In this document: piece after piece, positions 23,683 through 32,875 of the stretch
Position numbering within the stretch: position 1 is the first letter of the stretch
Layout: each line of letters opens with the position of its first letter
Assembly (NCBI RefSeq): GCF_947496485.1
Contig: NZ_CANMCZ010000001.1
Location: 925,596-989,595, forward strand
Origin: an uncultured Winogradskyella sp.
GTDB taxonomy: Bacteria > Bacteroidota > Bacteroidia > Flavobacteriales > Flavobacteriaceae
Reading direction: 5' to 3'
DNA: 64,000 bases
Notes under the pieces: generated by a model
What the model saw: only the letters and a program-made list of their open reading frames with translations
What the model was told of the DNA's origin: nothing
Database searches by the model: none
Position numbers and translations under genes: made by a program

Positions 23683-24753
23683 CTGAGTCTTCTTTTACAA
23701 AATAAACGCATTTTAGTTGCTCCATTAAATTGGGGTTTAGGACACGCAACGAGGTGTATTCCTATTATCAATGCATTGATTGAGCAAAATTTTGAACCCA
23801 TTATTGCTAGTGATGGAATAGCCCTAGAATTATTGAGAAAAGAATTCCCTAAGCTCAGAGCCTTTGAATTACCTTCTTATAATATTACTTATGCAAAAAA
23901 AGCAAACAGTTTTAAAATCAAATTATTAAAAGATTTCCCTCATCTTTTAAAAACTATAAAAAGAGAAAAAAAAGTAATTGAAAATTTAATTGAAACTCAA
24001 GCTATTTCTGCTATTATTTCAGACAATAGATTTGGTGTAAGGAACAGAGCTATTCCTTCAGTATTTATAACACATCAATTACGTGTTTTAAGTGGAAGTA
24101 CAACTTGGCTTAGCTCTAAATTACATCAAAAAATAATTTCAAAATTTGATGAATGTTGGATTCCAGATTATGCAGGCGCAAAAAATTTAAGTGGAAATTT
24201 AGGTCATGTTGAAATTTTCACCTCTTCAATTAAATATTTAGGACCTATAACAAGATTTAGAAAACTGAAAATTGACACAAAATATAATCTTCTTATTTTA
24301 CTTTCTGGACCAGAGCCTCAACGTACTTATATAGAGGAAAAAATGTTAGGAGAATTAAAACACTACAAAGGAAATGTGCTCTTCGTAAAAGGAAAGATAG
24401 AGAATGAACAGCATAAAGAGCATATTGATAATGTGGTTATCTATAATTTTATGACAAGTAATCAACTTGAAACTGCCATTAATGAAAGTGATATCATTCT
24501 TAGTCGATCGGGTTATACTACCATTATGGATTTGGCAAAACTTGAGAAGAAAGCTTTTTTCATACCTACTCCAGGACAATATGAACAAGAATATCTAGCT
24601 AAAAAGTTACATACTGAAGGTATTGCTCCCTATAGTAGACAAGATGACTTTAACATTAAAATGTTATCTGAAATTCAAAATTATAGTGGTTTTAAATCGG
24701 AAGAACAACAATTAAACTACACCAAACTATTTAGACTTTTCGAGAGTAAATGA
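23683..24753 (+). CDS. GT-B glycosyltransferase-like protein, non-standard start codon
   Basis: A predicted glycosyltransferase of the UDP-GlcNAc transferase-like (MurG/GT28-like) fold, about 356 residues if read from CTG 23683. The N-terminal nucleotide-sugar motif APLNWGLGHATRCIPII is encoded from 23719 and is essential to the family, yet the frame has no ATG, GTG or TTG between the upstream stop at 23668 and the internal TTG at 23776, which would cut the motif off. CTG 23683 or ATT 23710 must start it, unless a base change removed the ATG. The C-terminal half has LSRSGYTTIMDLAKLEKKAF, the donor-binding region. It overlaps the convergent kinase gene by 27 bp. Confidence 0.8.
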   Translation: MSLLLQNKRILVAPLNWGLGHATRCIPIINALIEQNFEPIIASDGIALELLRKEFPKLRAFELPSYNITYAKKANSFKIKLLKDFPHLLKTIKREKKVIENLIETQAISAIISDNRFGVRNRAIPSVFITHQLRVLSGSTTWLSSKLHQKIISKFDECWIPDYAGAKNLSGNLGHVEIFTSSIKYLGPITRFRKLKIDTKYNLLILLSGPEPQRTYIEEKMLGELKHYKGNVLFVKGKIENEQHKEHIDNVVIYNFMTSNQLETAINESDIILSRSGYTTIMDLAKLEKKAFFIPTPGQYEQEYLAKKLHTEGIAPYSRQDDFNIKMLSEIQNYSGFKSEEQQLNYTKLFRLFESK

Positions 24754-25770
24754 AAACTCACTACCAACACCTAGTTGACTCTCTACATATATTTTTTCTT
24801 CGTGAGCTTCTATAATATGTTTTACGATAGATAGTCCTAAACCAGAACCACCTTCTTTTCGAGAGCCACTTTTGTCTATGCGATAAAAACGCTCAAATAA
24901 ACGTGGAATATTTTCACTTAAAATACCTTCTCCATTGTCTGTTATTCTAATAATGGCTTTATTTTTAATAAGGTTTTCTATACTTACTTCTGTTGTACCT
25001 TTATCTCTTCCATATTTAATAGAATTTACAATGAGATTAGTTAAAACTTGTTGAATACGTTCTTTATCAGCATACACCATAATAGGATCTGGATAATCAA
25101 TATCAAAAGTTAAGGTGATATTTTTTTTTGCTGCCTTCATCTCAAAAAGGTCAAACACATTTTGCACCAATTTTACTATATCAAAATTTTCTTTATCTAA
25201 ACTGAGGTCACCTACTTCTAATTTGGTAATCATATCTAAATCTTTTATGATATAGATTAACCGCTCAACCCCTTTACTCGCTCTTTGTAAGTATTTCTTT
25301 TTTATTTTTTCATCCTTTATACCGCCATCTAATATGGTGAGTAAATAACCTTGAACGGTAAATAGAGGTGTCTTAAGCTCATGAGAAACGTTACCAATAA
25401 ACTCTTTACGGTACTCTTCCCTTATTTTTAAGGTCTCAATTTCAATTTTTTTGTTTTTAGCATACTTATCTATTTCTTTTGTAAGCGTTCCCATATCAGT
25501 AGTTATAGGTTGCTGCCTTAAATTTGTAGATTCTAAAAGCGTAAGGTCATCGTATATTTTCTTAACACGTCTGTATATAAAGCGTTCTACTCTATATTGT
25601 ACAATCGCAAAACATAAAGGAAAACAAATTAAGGGAAAGAAGACAACCTGCCAGTTAAATGAATGAAAGTAGTATAAAAAAACACTCACAAGGAGCGTAG
25701 TGAACAACGTTACGTAAAGTGCTGTTCGTAATGCGAATTTATATGTTTTTTTAAAGTTAGCTTTTTGCAT
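24727..25770 (-). CDS. Sensor histidine kinase, PhoR-like
   Basis: A 347-residue membrane kinase. Two transmembrane helices lie at about 13-34 and 40-57 with a very short loop between them, so it has no real periplasmic sensor and may sense through the membrane or a partner, as PhoR does with PhoU/Pst. HisKA: NVSHELKTPLFTVQGY with phospho-acceptor His130. HATPase: N-box NLIVNSIKYG, G1 DNGEGI, F-box ERFYR, G2 GSGLGLSIV. Its start overlaps the regulator stop by one base. PhoR identity is by architecture only; no pst or phoU gene is in the window. Confidence 0.9.
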   Translation of the reverse strand: MQKANFKKTYKFALRTALYVTLFTTLLVSVFLYYFHSFNWQVVFFPLICFPLCFAIVQYRVERFIYRRVKKIYDDLTLLESTNLRQQPITTDMGTLTKEIDKYAKNKKIEIETLKIREEYRKEFIGNVSHELKTPLFTVQGYLLTILDGGIKDEKIKKKYLQRASKGVERLIYIIKDLDMITKLEVGDLSLDKENFDIVKLVQNVFDLFEMKAAKKNITLTFDIDYPDPIMVYADKERIQQVLTNLIVNSIKYGRDKGTTEVSIENLIKNKAIIRITDNGEGILSENIPRLFERFYRIDKSGSRKEGGSGLGLSIVKHIIEAHEEKIYVESQLGVGSEFSFTLEKSK

Positions 25771-26456
25771 TAGTCTACAAACTTGTAACCAACGCCTTTA
25801 ACGGTTTCAAAGGATTTATTCCCAATTTTTTCACGAAGTTTTCTAATATGTACATCAATTGTTCTTCCACCGACAATAACTTCATTTCCCCAGACTTTAT
25901 CCAAAATCTCTTCGCGCTTAAAAACCTTACCTGGTTTGGTTGTTAACAAAGATAATAATTCAAACTCTTTTCGTGGTAACGTAATTTCTTTACCTTTATT
26001 TGTAATCTTATACTCTTCTTTATAAATAACCAAATCACCAATTTTAACTATTGTATCGGTGGTACTATCTTCATCTTTAAGACGCCTCAGCAAAGCTTTG
26101 ACTTTACTTACTAAAACTTTAGGCTTAATTGGTTTTGCTATATAATCATCAGCACCAGCGTCAAAACCTGCAACTTGCGAATAATCTTCTCCTCTTGCTG
26201 TTAAAAATGTAATGATGGTTTCGCTTAAGCCAGATTGTTCTCTAATACGTTCACAAGCTTCAATACCATCCATTTCTGGCATCATAACATCTAAGATTAT
26301 TAGATGAGGCTTATATTTTTTGGCCTTTTCAACAGCTTCAACTCCATTTTCGCCAGTAATAATTTGATAACCCTCCGCAGATAAATTAAATCCAACAATC
26401 TCTAAAATATCTGGCTCATCATCAACCAGTAAAATCTTAATATCCTTTTTTTTCAA
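25770..26456 (-). CDS. OmpR/PhoB-family response regulator
   Basis: A 228-residue regulator. Receiver domain (7-120): D12-D13, phospho-acceptor D56 in IILDVMMPEMDG, and the AKP lysine near 107. The C-terminal winged helix (about 133-228) has LPRKEFELLSLL, the recognition part VGGRTIDVHIRKLREKIG, and the end GVGYKFVD. Start codon is TTG at 26456; no ATG lies upstream in frame before the LVDDEPD motif. Coupled to the histidine kinase. Divergent from the type IX cargo gene across a 230-bp gap in which I see no firm operator. Confidence 0.93.
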   Translation of the reverse strand: MKKKDIKILLVDDEPDILEIVGFNLSAEGYQIITGENGVEAVEKAKKYKPHLIILDVMMPEMDGIEACERIREQSGLSETIITFLTARGEDYSQVAGFDAGADDYIAKPIKPKVLVSKVKALLRRLKDEDSTTDTIVKIGDLVIYKEEYKITNKGKEITLPRKEFELLSLLTTKPGKVFKREEILDKVWGNEVIVGGRTIDVHIRKLREKIGNKSFETVKGVGYKFVD

Positions 26457-26686
26457 TGTAAACTCAACTTTAAGGTTTTGTAAATATAGAATATATCTCC
26501 TTCAAGTTTATACTAATATGTAATTGATAACAATTCGCTAACATTGAATTATAACTCATTGAAAACTAAAACACATTGAAAATTACTATGTTAACTTAAT
26601 GTAAAAAATGTTATTATTCAGAAACTCAATTATAAATTTCCACTATTTGTTAGTATATTTATAGTCTAACTTTTTAAAAATCGATT

Positions 26687-28816
26687 ATGAAAAAACTTTA
26701 CTTTCTATTATTTAGTTTGATGGGACTTCTTTCTTTCGGACAAGACTTAATAATTACTGGAATTATTGATGGCCCTTTACCAGGTGGAACGCCTAAAGGT
26801 CTTGAATTGTACGTTGCCAATAATATCGCTGATCTCAGCGTTTATGGGCTCGAAAGCACTACTAACGGAGCTGCAGCTGCAGGCCAAGAATACACATTTC
26901 CAGCTGATGCGGCCACTGCAGGTTCTTTTATATATGTTGCAACAGAATCGACCAATTTTGCTCAATATTTAGGTGTTAACCCAACATATACAGATGGTGT
27001 AATAGCTGTCAATGGAGACGACACAGTAATTCTTTACAAAAATGGAGCTGTTGAAGACTCAATTGGAGAGATTGGAGTTGATGGAACTGGCACAGCTTGG
27101 GATCATTTGGATGGATGGGCTTACAGAGTTGATGGATTTGGACCTAATGCAACATTCTCAGAAGCAGAGTGGACATTTAGTGGCGCTAATGCGTTAGATG
27201 GTTGTGACCTTGCTGATGACACTGGTACTAACGCTGGTTGTGCATCTGTTTTCCCGATCGGAACTTATTCACCTAATACGAATACAAATCCTACTATTAC
27301 TATAACTTCTCCTGGTGATGCCCAAGCATTTGACTCAGGAACTACCACGGTTGATGTTGAGTTTTCCACAGCTAATGCACCTGGTGCTACAGTTAATATT
27401 ACTGTTACAACTAACGGAGGAACTCCAGTTACAACCAATGGTGTAACAAGCCCTTTTACAATAAGTCCCACTGCAGATGGAGATACATTTTCTGTTAGTG
27501 TGGATTTAGTTGATGGTGGTGTTTTAGATTCAGATATGGTTGATTTTAGCATTGCCTTTCCATGTGATATTCAGGTAGGAACAATAACCGCTACTTGCGA
27601 TAATATTACACCGGCATCTACTGATACTTATAATGTAACTATCGATTATACAGGTGGAGCTACAACTACTTATACTATAGATACAGGAGGGGTAGGCACA
27701 GTAGGTGGTGATAATCCAACAAGTGTTGCCGATGGTACAATAACCATAACTGGTATTACTGAAGGAACAGACTTTACAGTTACTTTCACTGGCGATTCTG
27801 CAAATAGTAGTTGCGATTTTACTAGAAGTATTAATAGCCCTGATTGTGACCCATCTCTTCCTCTTCCTCTTTATGAAGGTTTTGATTATACAGTTGCTCA
27901 AAATTTAGGAGACCAAACTAATTGGACAGATTTTAATAGTGGAGATAACATTGTTATTGGTGGTCCTGGAGGACTTACTTATCCTGGTTTAGCTGATGGA
28001 AACCAAACTGGTAATCATTTGAGTTTTGATGGTTCTGGTGCAGAATCTAAAATTGAATTCACACCTGTAACTACAGGAAAAATTTATACATCTTTTATAG
28101 TAAATATTACAGATATATCTACAATAACTGATTTAACTGATGGAGGATATATTGCTGCATTAGCCGCTTCAGATTCTGGTTATGATGCTAGAGTTTGGGT
28201 ACGACCAGAACCAGTACCATCTAGTACTTCTGATAACCAAGGTGGCGGACCACCATATGAGATTTCAATTACAACTTTAACTTCTGGAGCTAATGGAGCT
28301 CCGTTTATTGGAAGTTATTTTGTTGGAGATGCTGTTCTAATTGTTTTAAGTTACGAACCTACTACAGGAGCATTAAATGGTTGGGTAAACCCTGGCTCTT
28401 TAGGTGGAGCTGAACCTGCTGCAGACTTTACAGAAACAGATTCTGCACCTGCTGCTTTTATAGACCGTTTTGTATTAAGACAAGATTCTGCAAATGAAAC
28501 ACCTTCTGTTCTATTTGACGAGTTAAGAATTGGAACTTCTTGGGCCGAAGTAACACCACAAACTTTGTCGAACGATGAATTTAGTTTAGACAAAGTTGCA
28601 ATATATCCTAACCCCAGCGATACTGGGTTTGTGACAATTACTTCAACAAGTAACGACTTAATGAATATACAGATTTTTGATATTTTAGGAAAACAAGTTA
28701 AAAACGAGATATTAACTAATAACACGTTAAATGTTTCTAACTTAAAGTCTGGAGTTTACATTGTGAAGATGACTCAAAATAATGCTTCAACTACTAAAAA
28801 GTTAGTGATTAAGTAA
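26687..28816 (+). CDS. Type IX-secreted multidomain protein
   Basis: A 709-residue exported protein. Signal peptide 1-18 (LLSFGQ). Residues about 20-185 resemble the lamin-tail-like domains often found with extracellular nucleases (LIITGIIDGPLPGGTPKGLE; VNGDDTVILYKNG). Two Ig/bacterial-adhesin-like regions follow (about 200-295 and 295-390), then a concanavalin-like region (about 392-630). The last about 75 residues are a type A sorting signal with VAIYPNPSD near 640, ending KKLVIK, for type IX secretion and anchoring. Catalytic residues are not evident, so it may be an adhesin or a binding protein. A strong terminator follows. Confidence 0.85.
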   Translation: MKKLYFLLFSLMGLLSFGQDLIITGIIDGPLPGGTPKGLELYVANNIADLSVYGLESTTNGAAAAGQEYTFPADAATAGSFIYVATESTNFAQYLGVNPTYTDGVIAVNGDDTVILYKNGAVEDSIGEIGVDGTGTAWDHLDGWAYRVDGFGPNATFSEAEWTFSGANALDGCDLADDTGTNAGCASVFPIGTYSPNTNTNPTITITSPGDAQAFDSGTTTVDVEFSTANAPGATVNITVTTNGGTPVTTNGVTSPFTISPTADGDTFSVSVDLVDGGVLDSDMVDFSIAFPCDIQVGTITATCDNITPASTDTYNVTIDYTGGATTTYTIDTGGVGTVGGDNPTSVADGTITITGITEGTDFTVTFTGDSANSSCDFTRSINSPDCDPSLPLPLYEGFDYTVAQNLGDQTNWTDFNSGDNIVIGGPGGLTYPGLADGNQTGNHLSFDGSGAESKIEFTPVTTGKIYTSFIVNITDISTITDLTDGGYIAALAASDSGYDARVWVRPEPVPSSTSDNQGGGPPYEISITTLTSGANGAPFIGSYFVGDAVLIVLSYEPTTGALNGWVNPGSLGGAEPAADFTETDSAPAAFIDRFVLRQDSANETPSVLFDELRIGTSWAEVTPQTLSNDEFSLDKVAIYPNPSDTGFVTITSTSNDLMNIQIFDILGKQVKNEILTNNTLNVSNLKSGVYIVKMTQNNASTTKKLVIK

Positions 28817-28837
28817 GTATTTATCTTAAGATTTATG

Positions 28838-28865
28838 AAGCGTCCAGATAATTATCTGGACGCTT
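28838..28865 (+). terminator. Terminator of the type IX cargo gene
   Basis: AAGCGTCCAGATAA (28838-28851) is followed directly by its exact reverse complement (28852-28865) and a T run. A TACTTTTG box (28878-28885) right after it probably starts the LuxE-like gene. Confidence 0.9.
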
Positions 28866-28889
28866 TTTTATTTTACATACTTTTGCAGG

Positions 28890-29870
28890 ATGATATCTAA
28901 TACAGAAATTTTCAATATAAAAACAACTTCAGAGTTTGAAGACTTAGCGTTAAAAGTCTTTAGTTTTCAGTTTGAAAATAACGCTGTATATCGTTCCTTT
29001 TGTGATTTACTTTATAAGCATCCAGCAGATGTTAAAGTTATTTCAGATATTCCATTTTTACCGATTCAGTTTTTTAAATCTCATGAAGTTTTAAGTTCTG
29101 ATAAGACAGTTAAAAAAATCTTTACGAGTTCTGGCACAACAGGAAGTGCAACAAGTAAGCATTTAGTTACTGACATAAAACTATATGAAGATAGCTATAC
29201 TAAAGCTTTCAGTTGTTTTTATGGTAATATTGAAGACTATGTGGTTTTGGCTTTACTCCCATCCTATTTAGAACGAGATGGATCATCTCTTATCTATATG
29301 GTCAATGACCTTATCACTAAATCTAAACAGTCTGAAAGTGGGTTTTACTTAAATAATCTTGAAGATTTGGCGAAGACACTAAACCAACTTGAAGCCAGAA
29401 AACAAAAAACATTACTAATTGGAGTTTCTTTTGCTCTATTGGATTTGGTTGAACAATTTAAGTTTAATTTAAATCATACTATTATAATGGAAACAGGAGG
29501 AATGAAGGGTAGACGAAAAGAAATTATAAGACAAGAGATGCACCAGATACTTCAGTCGGGTTTTGGAGTTGGTAAAATTCATAGTGAGTATGGTATGACA
29601 GAACTTTTGAGTCAGGCATACTCAAAAGGTGATGGTGTTTTTGGATGTCCGCCTTGGATGAGAATTTTAACACGCGATACTGAAGACGCATTAACAATTC
29701 AGCAACCGAACAAAACAGGAGGTGTTAATGTTATTGATCTTGCAAACCTTAATTCATGCTCATTTATAGCTACTCAAGATTTGGGTAAAGTTTATGGTAA
29801 TGGGCAATTTGAAATAATAGGAAGATTTGATAATTCTGATATTAGAGGTTGTAATTTAATGGCTTTGTAA
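28890..29870 (+). CDS. LuxE-like acyl-protein synthetase family protein
   Basis: A 326-residue member of the LuxE/acyl-protein synthetase group (adenylate-forming superfamily). The phosphate-binding loop is FTSSGTTGSATSKH (residues about 71-84), and EYGMTELLSQAYS (about 232-244) matches the A5-like motif. LuxE activates fatty acids for the luminescence reductase, but no lux gene is present, so it more likely activates a carboxylic acid for surface polymer or lipid modification. The start ATG lies only about 5 bp after a -7 box (TACTTTTG), implying a very short leader or none. Confidence 0.85.
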   Translation: MISNTEIFNIKTTSEFEDLALKVFSFQFENNAVYRSFCDLLYKHPADVKVISDIPFLPIQFFKSHEVLSSDKTVKKIFTSSGTTGSATSKHLVTDIKLYEDSYTKAFSCFYGNIEDYVVLALLPSYLERDGSSLIYMVNDLITKSKQSESGFYLNNLEDLAKTLNQLEARKQKTLLIGVSFALLDLVEQFKFNLNHTIIMETGGMKGRRKEIIRQEMHQILQSGFGVGKIHSEYGMTELLSQAYSKGDGVFGCPPWMRILTRDTEDALTIQQPNKTGGVNVIDLANLNSCSFIATQDLGKVYGNGQFEIIGRFDNSDIRGCNLMAL

Positions 29871-29946
29871 GGAAATTGAATCTCTTACGACTTAATAAGA
29901 GCTATGAAAAAGAAAGATTTTTTCATTAGTTGATTGATTGGTTAGT

Positions 29947-29972
29947 AGTGCCCAAAAGAAATTTTGGGCACT
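29947..29972 (+). terminator. Terminator of the LuxE-like gene
   Basis: AGTGCCCAAAA (29947-29957) pairs perfectly with TTTTGGGCACT (29962-29972) around a GAAA loop; a T run follows on the plus strand only. Confidence 0.88.
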
Positions 29973-29991
29973 TTTTTATTTGCTAAACATC

Positions 29992-31311
29992 CTAATCTAT
30001 TTCATATGGCTGTTCAACTATTTTTAAAATAAAGTTGGTTTTTTTACCTCTACTAATTACAATATACATATCGTGAATTAAATCCTTTAAAGTTAATATA
30101 TAATCTTCTTTAACTTTTTCTTTGTTAACTGCTATTGCGTTTTCTTTTAAGGCTCTACGGGCTTCGCCATTTGAACTTAAAAAATTAGTTTTACCAGCCA
30201 AAGCACCAATCATATCAACACCTTTATTGAATTCTGATGTAGTGATTTCGGCTTGCTTTACTCCTTCAAAAACATCTAAAAATAGATTTTCATCTAACTC
30301 TTTTATTTCATTCTTAAAATCTTTGCTGAATAAGATTTTAGATGCTTTTACTGCATTTTCATAATCTTCTTTAGAGTGTACCATTGTGGTAATTTCTTCA
30401 GCCAATTGTTTTTGCAATAACCTTAAGTGTGGTGTTTCAGAATGTTCAGAGATCAACTTATCAATCTCATCTTGTTTCAAAAATGTGAAAATTTTTATAT
30501 ACTTTTCTGCATCCTCATCACTTGAATTTAACCAATATTGGTAAAACTTGTAAGGTGATGTCCTACTAGCATCTAACCAAACATTTCCACCTTCAGATTT
30601 TCCAAATTTAGAACCATCACTTTTTGTAATTAGTGGACAAGTAATAGCAAATCCTTTACCTTTAGCTATACGTCTAATTAATTCTGTTCCTGTTGTAATA
30701 TTTCCCCACTGATCACTTCCGCCCATTTGAATACTACAATCATTTTCTCTGAATAAATGCAAGAAATCATAACCTTGAACTAATTGATATGTGAATTCCG
30801 TAAAGCTCATGCCATCATTAGTAGATTCACTAGATATTCTGTTCTTTACAGAATCTTTTGCCATCATGTAGTTTACAGTGATGTGCTTACCAACATCTCT
30901 AATAAAATCTAGGAATGAAAACTCTTTCATCCAATCGTAATTATTCACTAAGACTGCTGCATTAGCTTCATTACTTTCAAAATCTAGGAAATGTGATAAT
31001 TGCTTTTTGATGGCTTGTTGGTTATGACGTAACGTCGCTTCATCTAAAAGATTTCGTTCACTAGACTTTCCTGAAGGGTCACCAATCATACCAGTTGCTC
31101 CACCAACTAGTGCAACGGGTTTATGTCCACAACGTTGATAATGAGCCAATAACATAATTGGTACTAAGTTGCCTATGTGTAAAGAATCTGCAGTTGGATC
31201 AAAACCAACATAAGCACTGCGCATGGCTTCTGAAAGGTGCTCTTCTACTCCTGGCATACTATCGTGCAACATACCTCTCCACTTCAATTCTTCAACAAAA
31301 TGCTTTCCCAT
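29992..31311 (-). CDS. tyrS: Tyrosyl-tRNA synthetase
   Basis: A 439-residue class I synthetase. The HIGH-type motif is LHIGNLVP (residues about 44-51), the tyrosine-site region has [14 protein letters not shown], and the KMSKS loop is KFGKSEGG near 237-244. Discrimination of the Tyr pocket is seen in [11 protein letters not shown]. An S4-like RNA-binding domain occupies the last about 80 residues. Length is normal for the TyrS1 group. It has a strong promoter just upstream (31339-31368) and is monocistronic. Confidence 0.97.
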   Translation of the reverse strand: MGKHFVEELKWRGMLHDSMPGVEEHLSEAMRSAYVGFDPTADSLHIGNLVPIMLLAHYQRCGHKPVALVGGATGMIGDPSGKSSERNLLDEATLRHNQQAIKKQLSHFLDFESNEANAAVLVNNYDWMKEFSFLDFIRDVGKHITVNYMMAKDSVKNRISSESTNDGMSFTEFTYQLVQGYDFLHLFRENDCSIQMGGSDQWGNITTGTELIRRIAKGKGFAITCPLITKSDGSKFGKSEGGNVWLDASRTSPYKFYQYWLNSSDEDAEKYIKIFTFLKQDEIDKLISEHSETPHLRLLQKQLAEEITTMVHSKEDYENAVKASKILFSKDFKNEIKELDENLFLDVFEGVKQAEITTSEFNKGVDMIGALAGKTNFLSSNGEARRALKENAIAVNKEKVKEDYILTLKDLIHDMYIVISRGKKTNFILKIVEQPYEID

Positions 31312-31338
31312 TATATTTTGATTCTAATTAGATTTCCG

Positions 31339-31368
31339 CAAAGATATGTTTCCACATTAAAAGACAAA
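31339..31368 (-). promoter_or_regulatory. Promoter of tyrS
   Basis: Minus-strand TTTG (31365-31368) and TATCTTTG (31339-31346) are separated by 18 bp and lie 28 bp before the tyrS ATG. Confidence 0.75.
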
Positions 31369-31399
31369 AGACAATTCGAAAAAAGCGTAATTTAGCCTT

Positions 31400-32425
31400 A
31401 TGATTTTAGTTACAGGTGGTACAGGATTGGTAGGATCTCATTTACTCTTTAAGTTAGTGAGTAATGATGAAAATGTGAGGGCAATATATAGAAGAGAAAA
31501 AACTTTAAAACGTGTAAAGCATGTCTTTTCCTATTTTTCTGATGATCCAGTGGCGCTTTTCAATAAAATTGAATGGATAGAGGCTGACATCAATGATATA
31601 CCTAAACTAAAAATCGCTTTTAAAGATGTTGTTTCAGTTTATCACTGTGCTGCATTTGTGTCTTTTGAGCCAGACAAGTACAAAACCTTACGTAAAGTAA
31701 ATACAGAAGGTACAGCTAATATTGTTAACCTTTGTATAAGTAATCGTATCGAAAAACTGTGTTATGTCAGTTCTGTCGCAGCCATAGGAAATCATAATAA
31801 TCCTGATAAATTAATAGATGAAAAAACAGCTTGGAATCCTGAAGATGATAATAGTGTCTATGCGATTACAAAATATGGCGCTGAACTAGAAGTTTGGAGA
31901 AGTACACAAGAAGGTTTGGATGCTGTGATTGTAAATCCAGGAATAATCTTAGGTGCTGGTTATTGGAATGGTGGCAGTAGTGGAAATATATTTAAAAAAA
32001 TACACAAAGGCATGTCCTATTATACAAAAGGTGTTACTGGCTATGTCGATGTTTGGGACGTTATAAGTGCAATGCACCAACTTATGAAAAGTGATATTAA
32101 AAATGAAAACTTTATCCTAGTATCAGAAAACTTGAGTTTTAAAACATTTCAAACTAAAACTGCTGAAGTTTTAAGAGTTAAACCTCCAACAAAAGAAGCA
32201 AAACCTTGGTTGTTAGGTGTAGCTTGGAGATTAGATTGGTTACAATTTAAGCTTTCTGGTAAAAGACGAAGCTTCTCTAAACAGAATGCTAAATCTGTCG
32301 TAACAGTCACAAAATATGATAATTCAAAATTGAAAACTACTTTAAATTTTGAATTTAAATCTATAGATGATTCGGTGAGTGAAGTGAGTGAATTATATCT
32401 AAAAGACCTTAAAAAGAATTCTTAA
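31400..32425 (+). CDS. NAD-dependent epimerase/dehydratase (extended SDR)
   Basis: A 341-residue extended short-chain dehydrogenase. The cofactor motif is VTGGTGLVGSHL (residues 3-14) and the catalytic pair is YAITKYGAE, with Ser-Ser-Val ahead of it in YVSSVAAIGN. The central VNPGIILGAGYW is typical of the dihydroflavonol-reductase-like/3-beta-HSD group. The substrate is unknown. It overlaps the convergent DUF4296 gene by 4 bp. Confidence 0.88.
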   Translation: MILVTGGTGLVGSHLLFKLVSNDENVRAIYRREKTLKRVKHVFSYFSDDPVALFNKIEWIEADINDIPKLKIAFKDVVSVYHCAAFVSFEPDKYKTLRKVNTEGTANIVNLCISNRIEKLCYVSSVAAIGNHNNPDKLIDEKTAWNPEDDNSVYAITKYGAELEVWRSTQEGLDAVIVNPGIILGAGYWNGGSSGNIFKKIHKGMSYYTKGVTGYVDVWDVISAMHQLMKSDIKNENFILVSENLSFKTFQTKTAEVLRVKPPTKEAKPWLLGVAWRLDWLQFKLSGKRRSFSKQNAKSVVTVTKYDNSKLKTTLNFEFKSIDDSVSEVSELYLKDLKKNS

Positions 32426-32874
32426 TTAAAGCCAAGACTGTCAATTGCTTTTTTGGTGGAATCTTTCTTCTTTTTTCCAATTTCCATTATGGAATCGCGT
32501 TGGGCTTTAACAGAGTCTGTTTCTTTTTTACGAATTTCCTCGTAGGTTTCTTTTTCCTTTTCTAATCTAGCTTTCACTTCTTCAACTATATCTTGGTAAA
32601 CCTCAGTGTTAAAAGCATAGTACGAATTACTAGATGCAAATTGAATACTATCAATATCATATTTTGTGAGTAAGTAAGTTTCTGGAACAAAACCATTTTT
32701 TTCAAGTAACTTTCTATTGACTCCCTTAGCCGCATTTATGATATATAAGTCATATAAAATATTAGACATTTTCTTCTTCGAGATAAGATTGTCTGGTTTT
32801 TTTATTTGTTCTGAGCCATCACAAGCTATCACCAAACCGAATAATATTAATATGACAACTACATTCTTTAACAT
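32422..32874 (-). CDS. DUF4296 lipoprotein
   Basis: A 150-residue lipoprotein (lipobox VIAC, Cys18) of the DUF4296 family. The family core is KKMSNILYDLYIINAAKG (residues about 34-51) and a Tyr-rich helix around SNSYYAFNTEVYQDI. The C-terminal third is a Lys/Glu-rich coiled coil. Function unknown. It follows pyrC by one base, and this order is common in flavobacteria, so it is probably co-transcribed, although no metabolic link is obvious. Confidence 0.85.
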   Translation of the reverse strand: MLKNVVVILILFGLVIACDGSEQIKKPDNLISKKKMSNILYDLYIINAAKGVNRKLLEKNGFVPETYLLTKYDIDSIQFASSNSYYAFNTEVYQDIVEEVKARLEKEKETYEEIRKKETDSVKAQRDSIMEIGKKKKDSTKKAIDSLGFN

Positions 32875-32875
32875 T

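Noticed and set aside
27265..27901. Two overlapping minus-strand frames inside the type IX cargo gene
   Set aside because: The cargo gene is Thr/Ser/Gly-rich, which opens the complementary frames; they have no domains and overlap each other.
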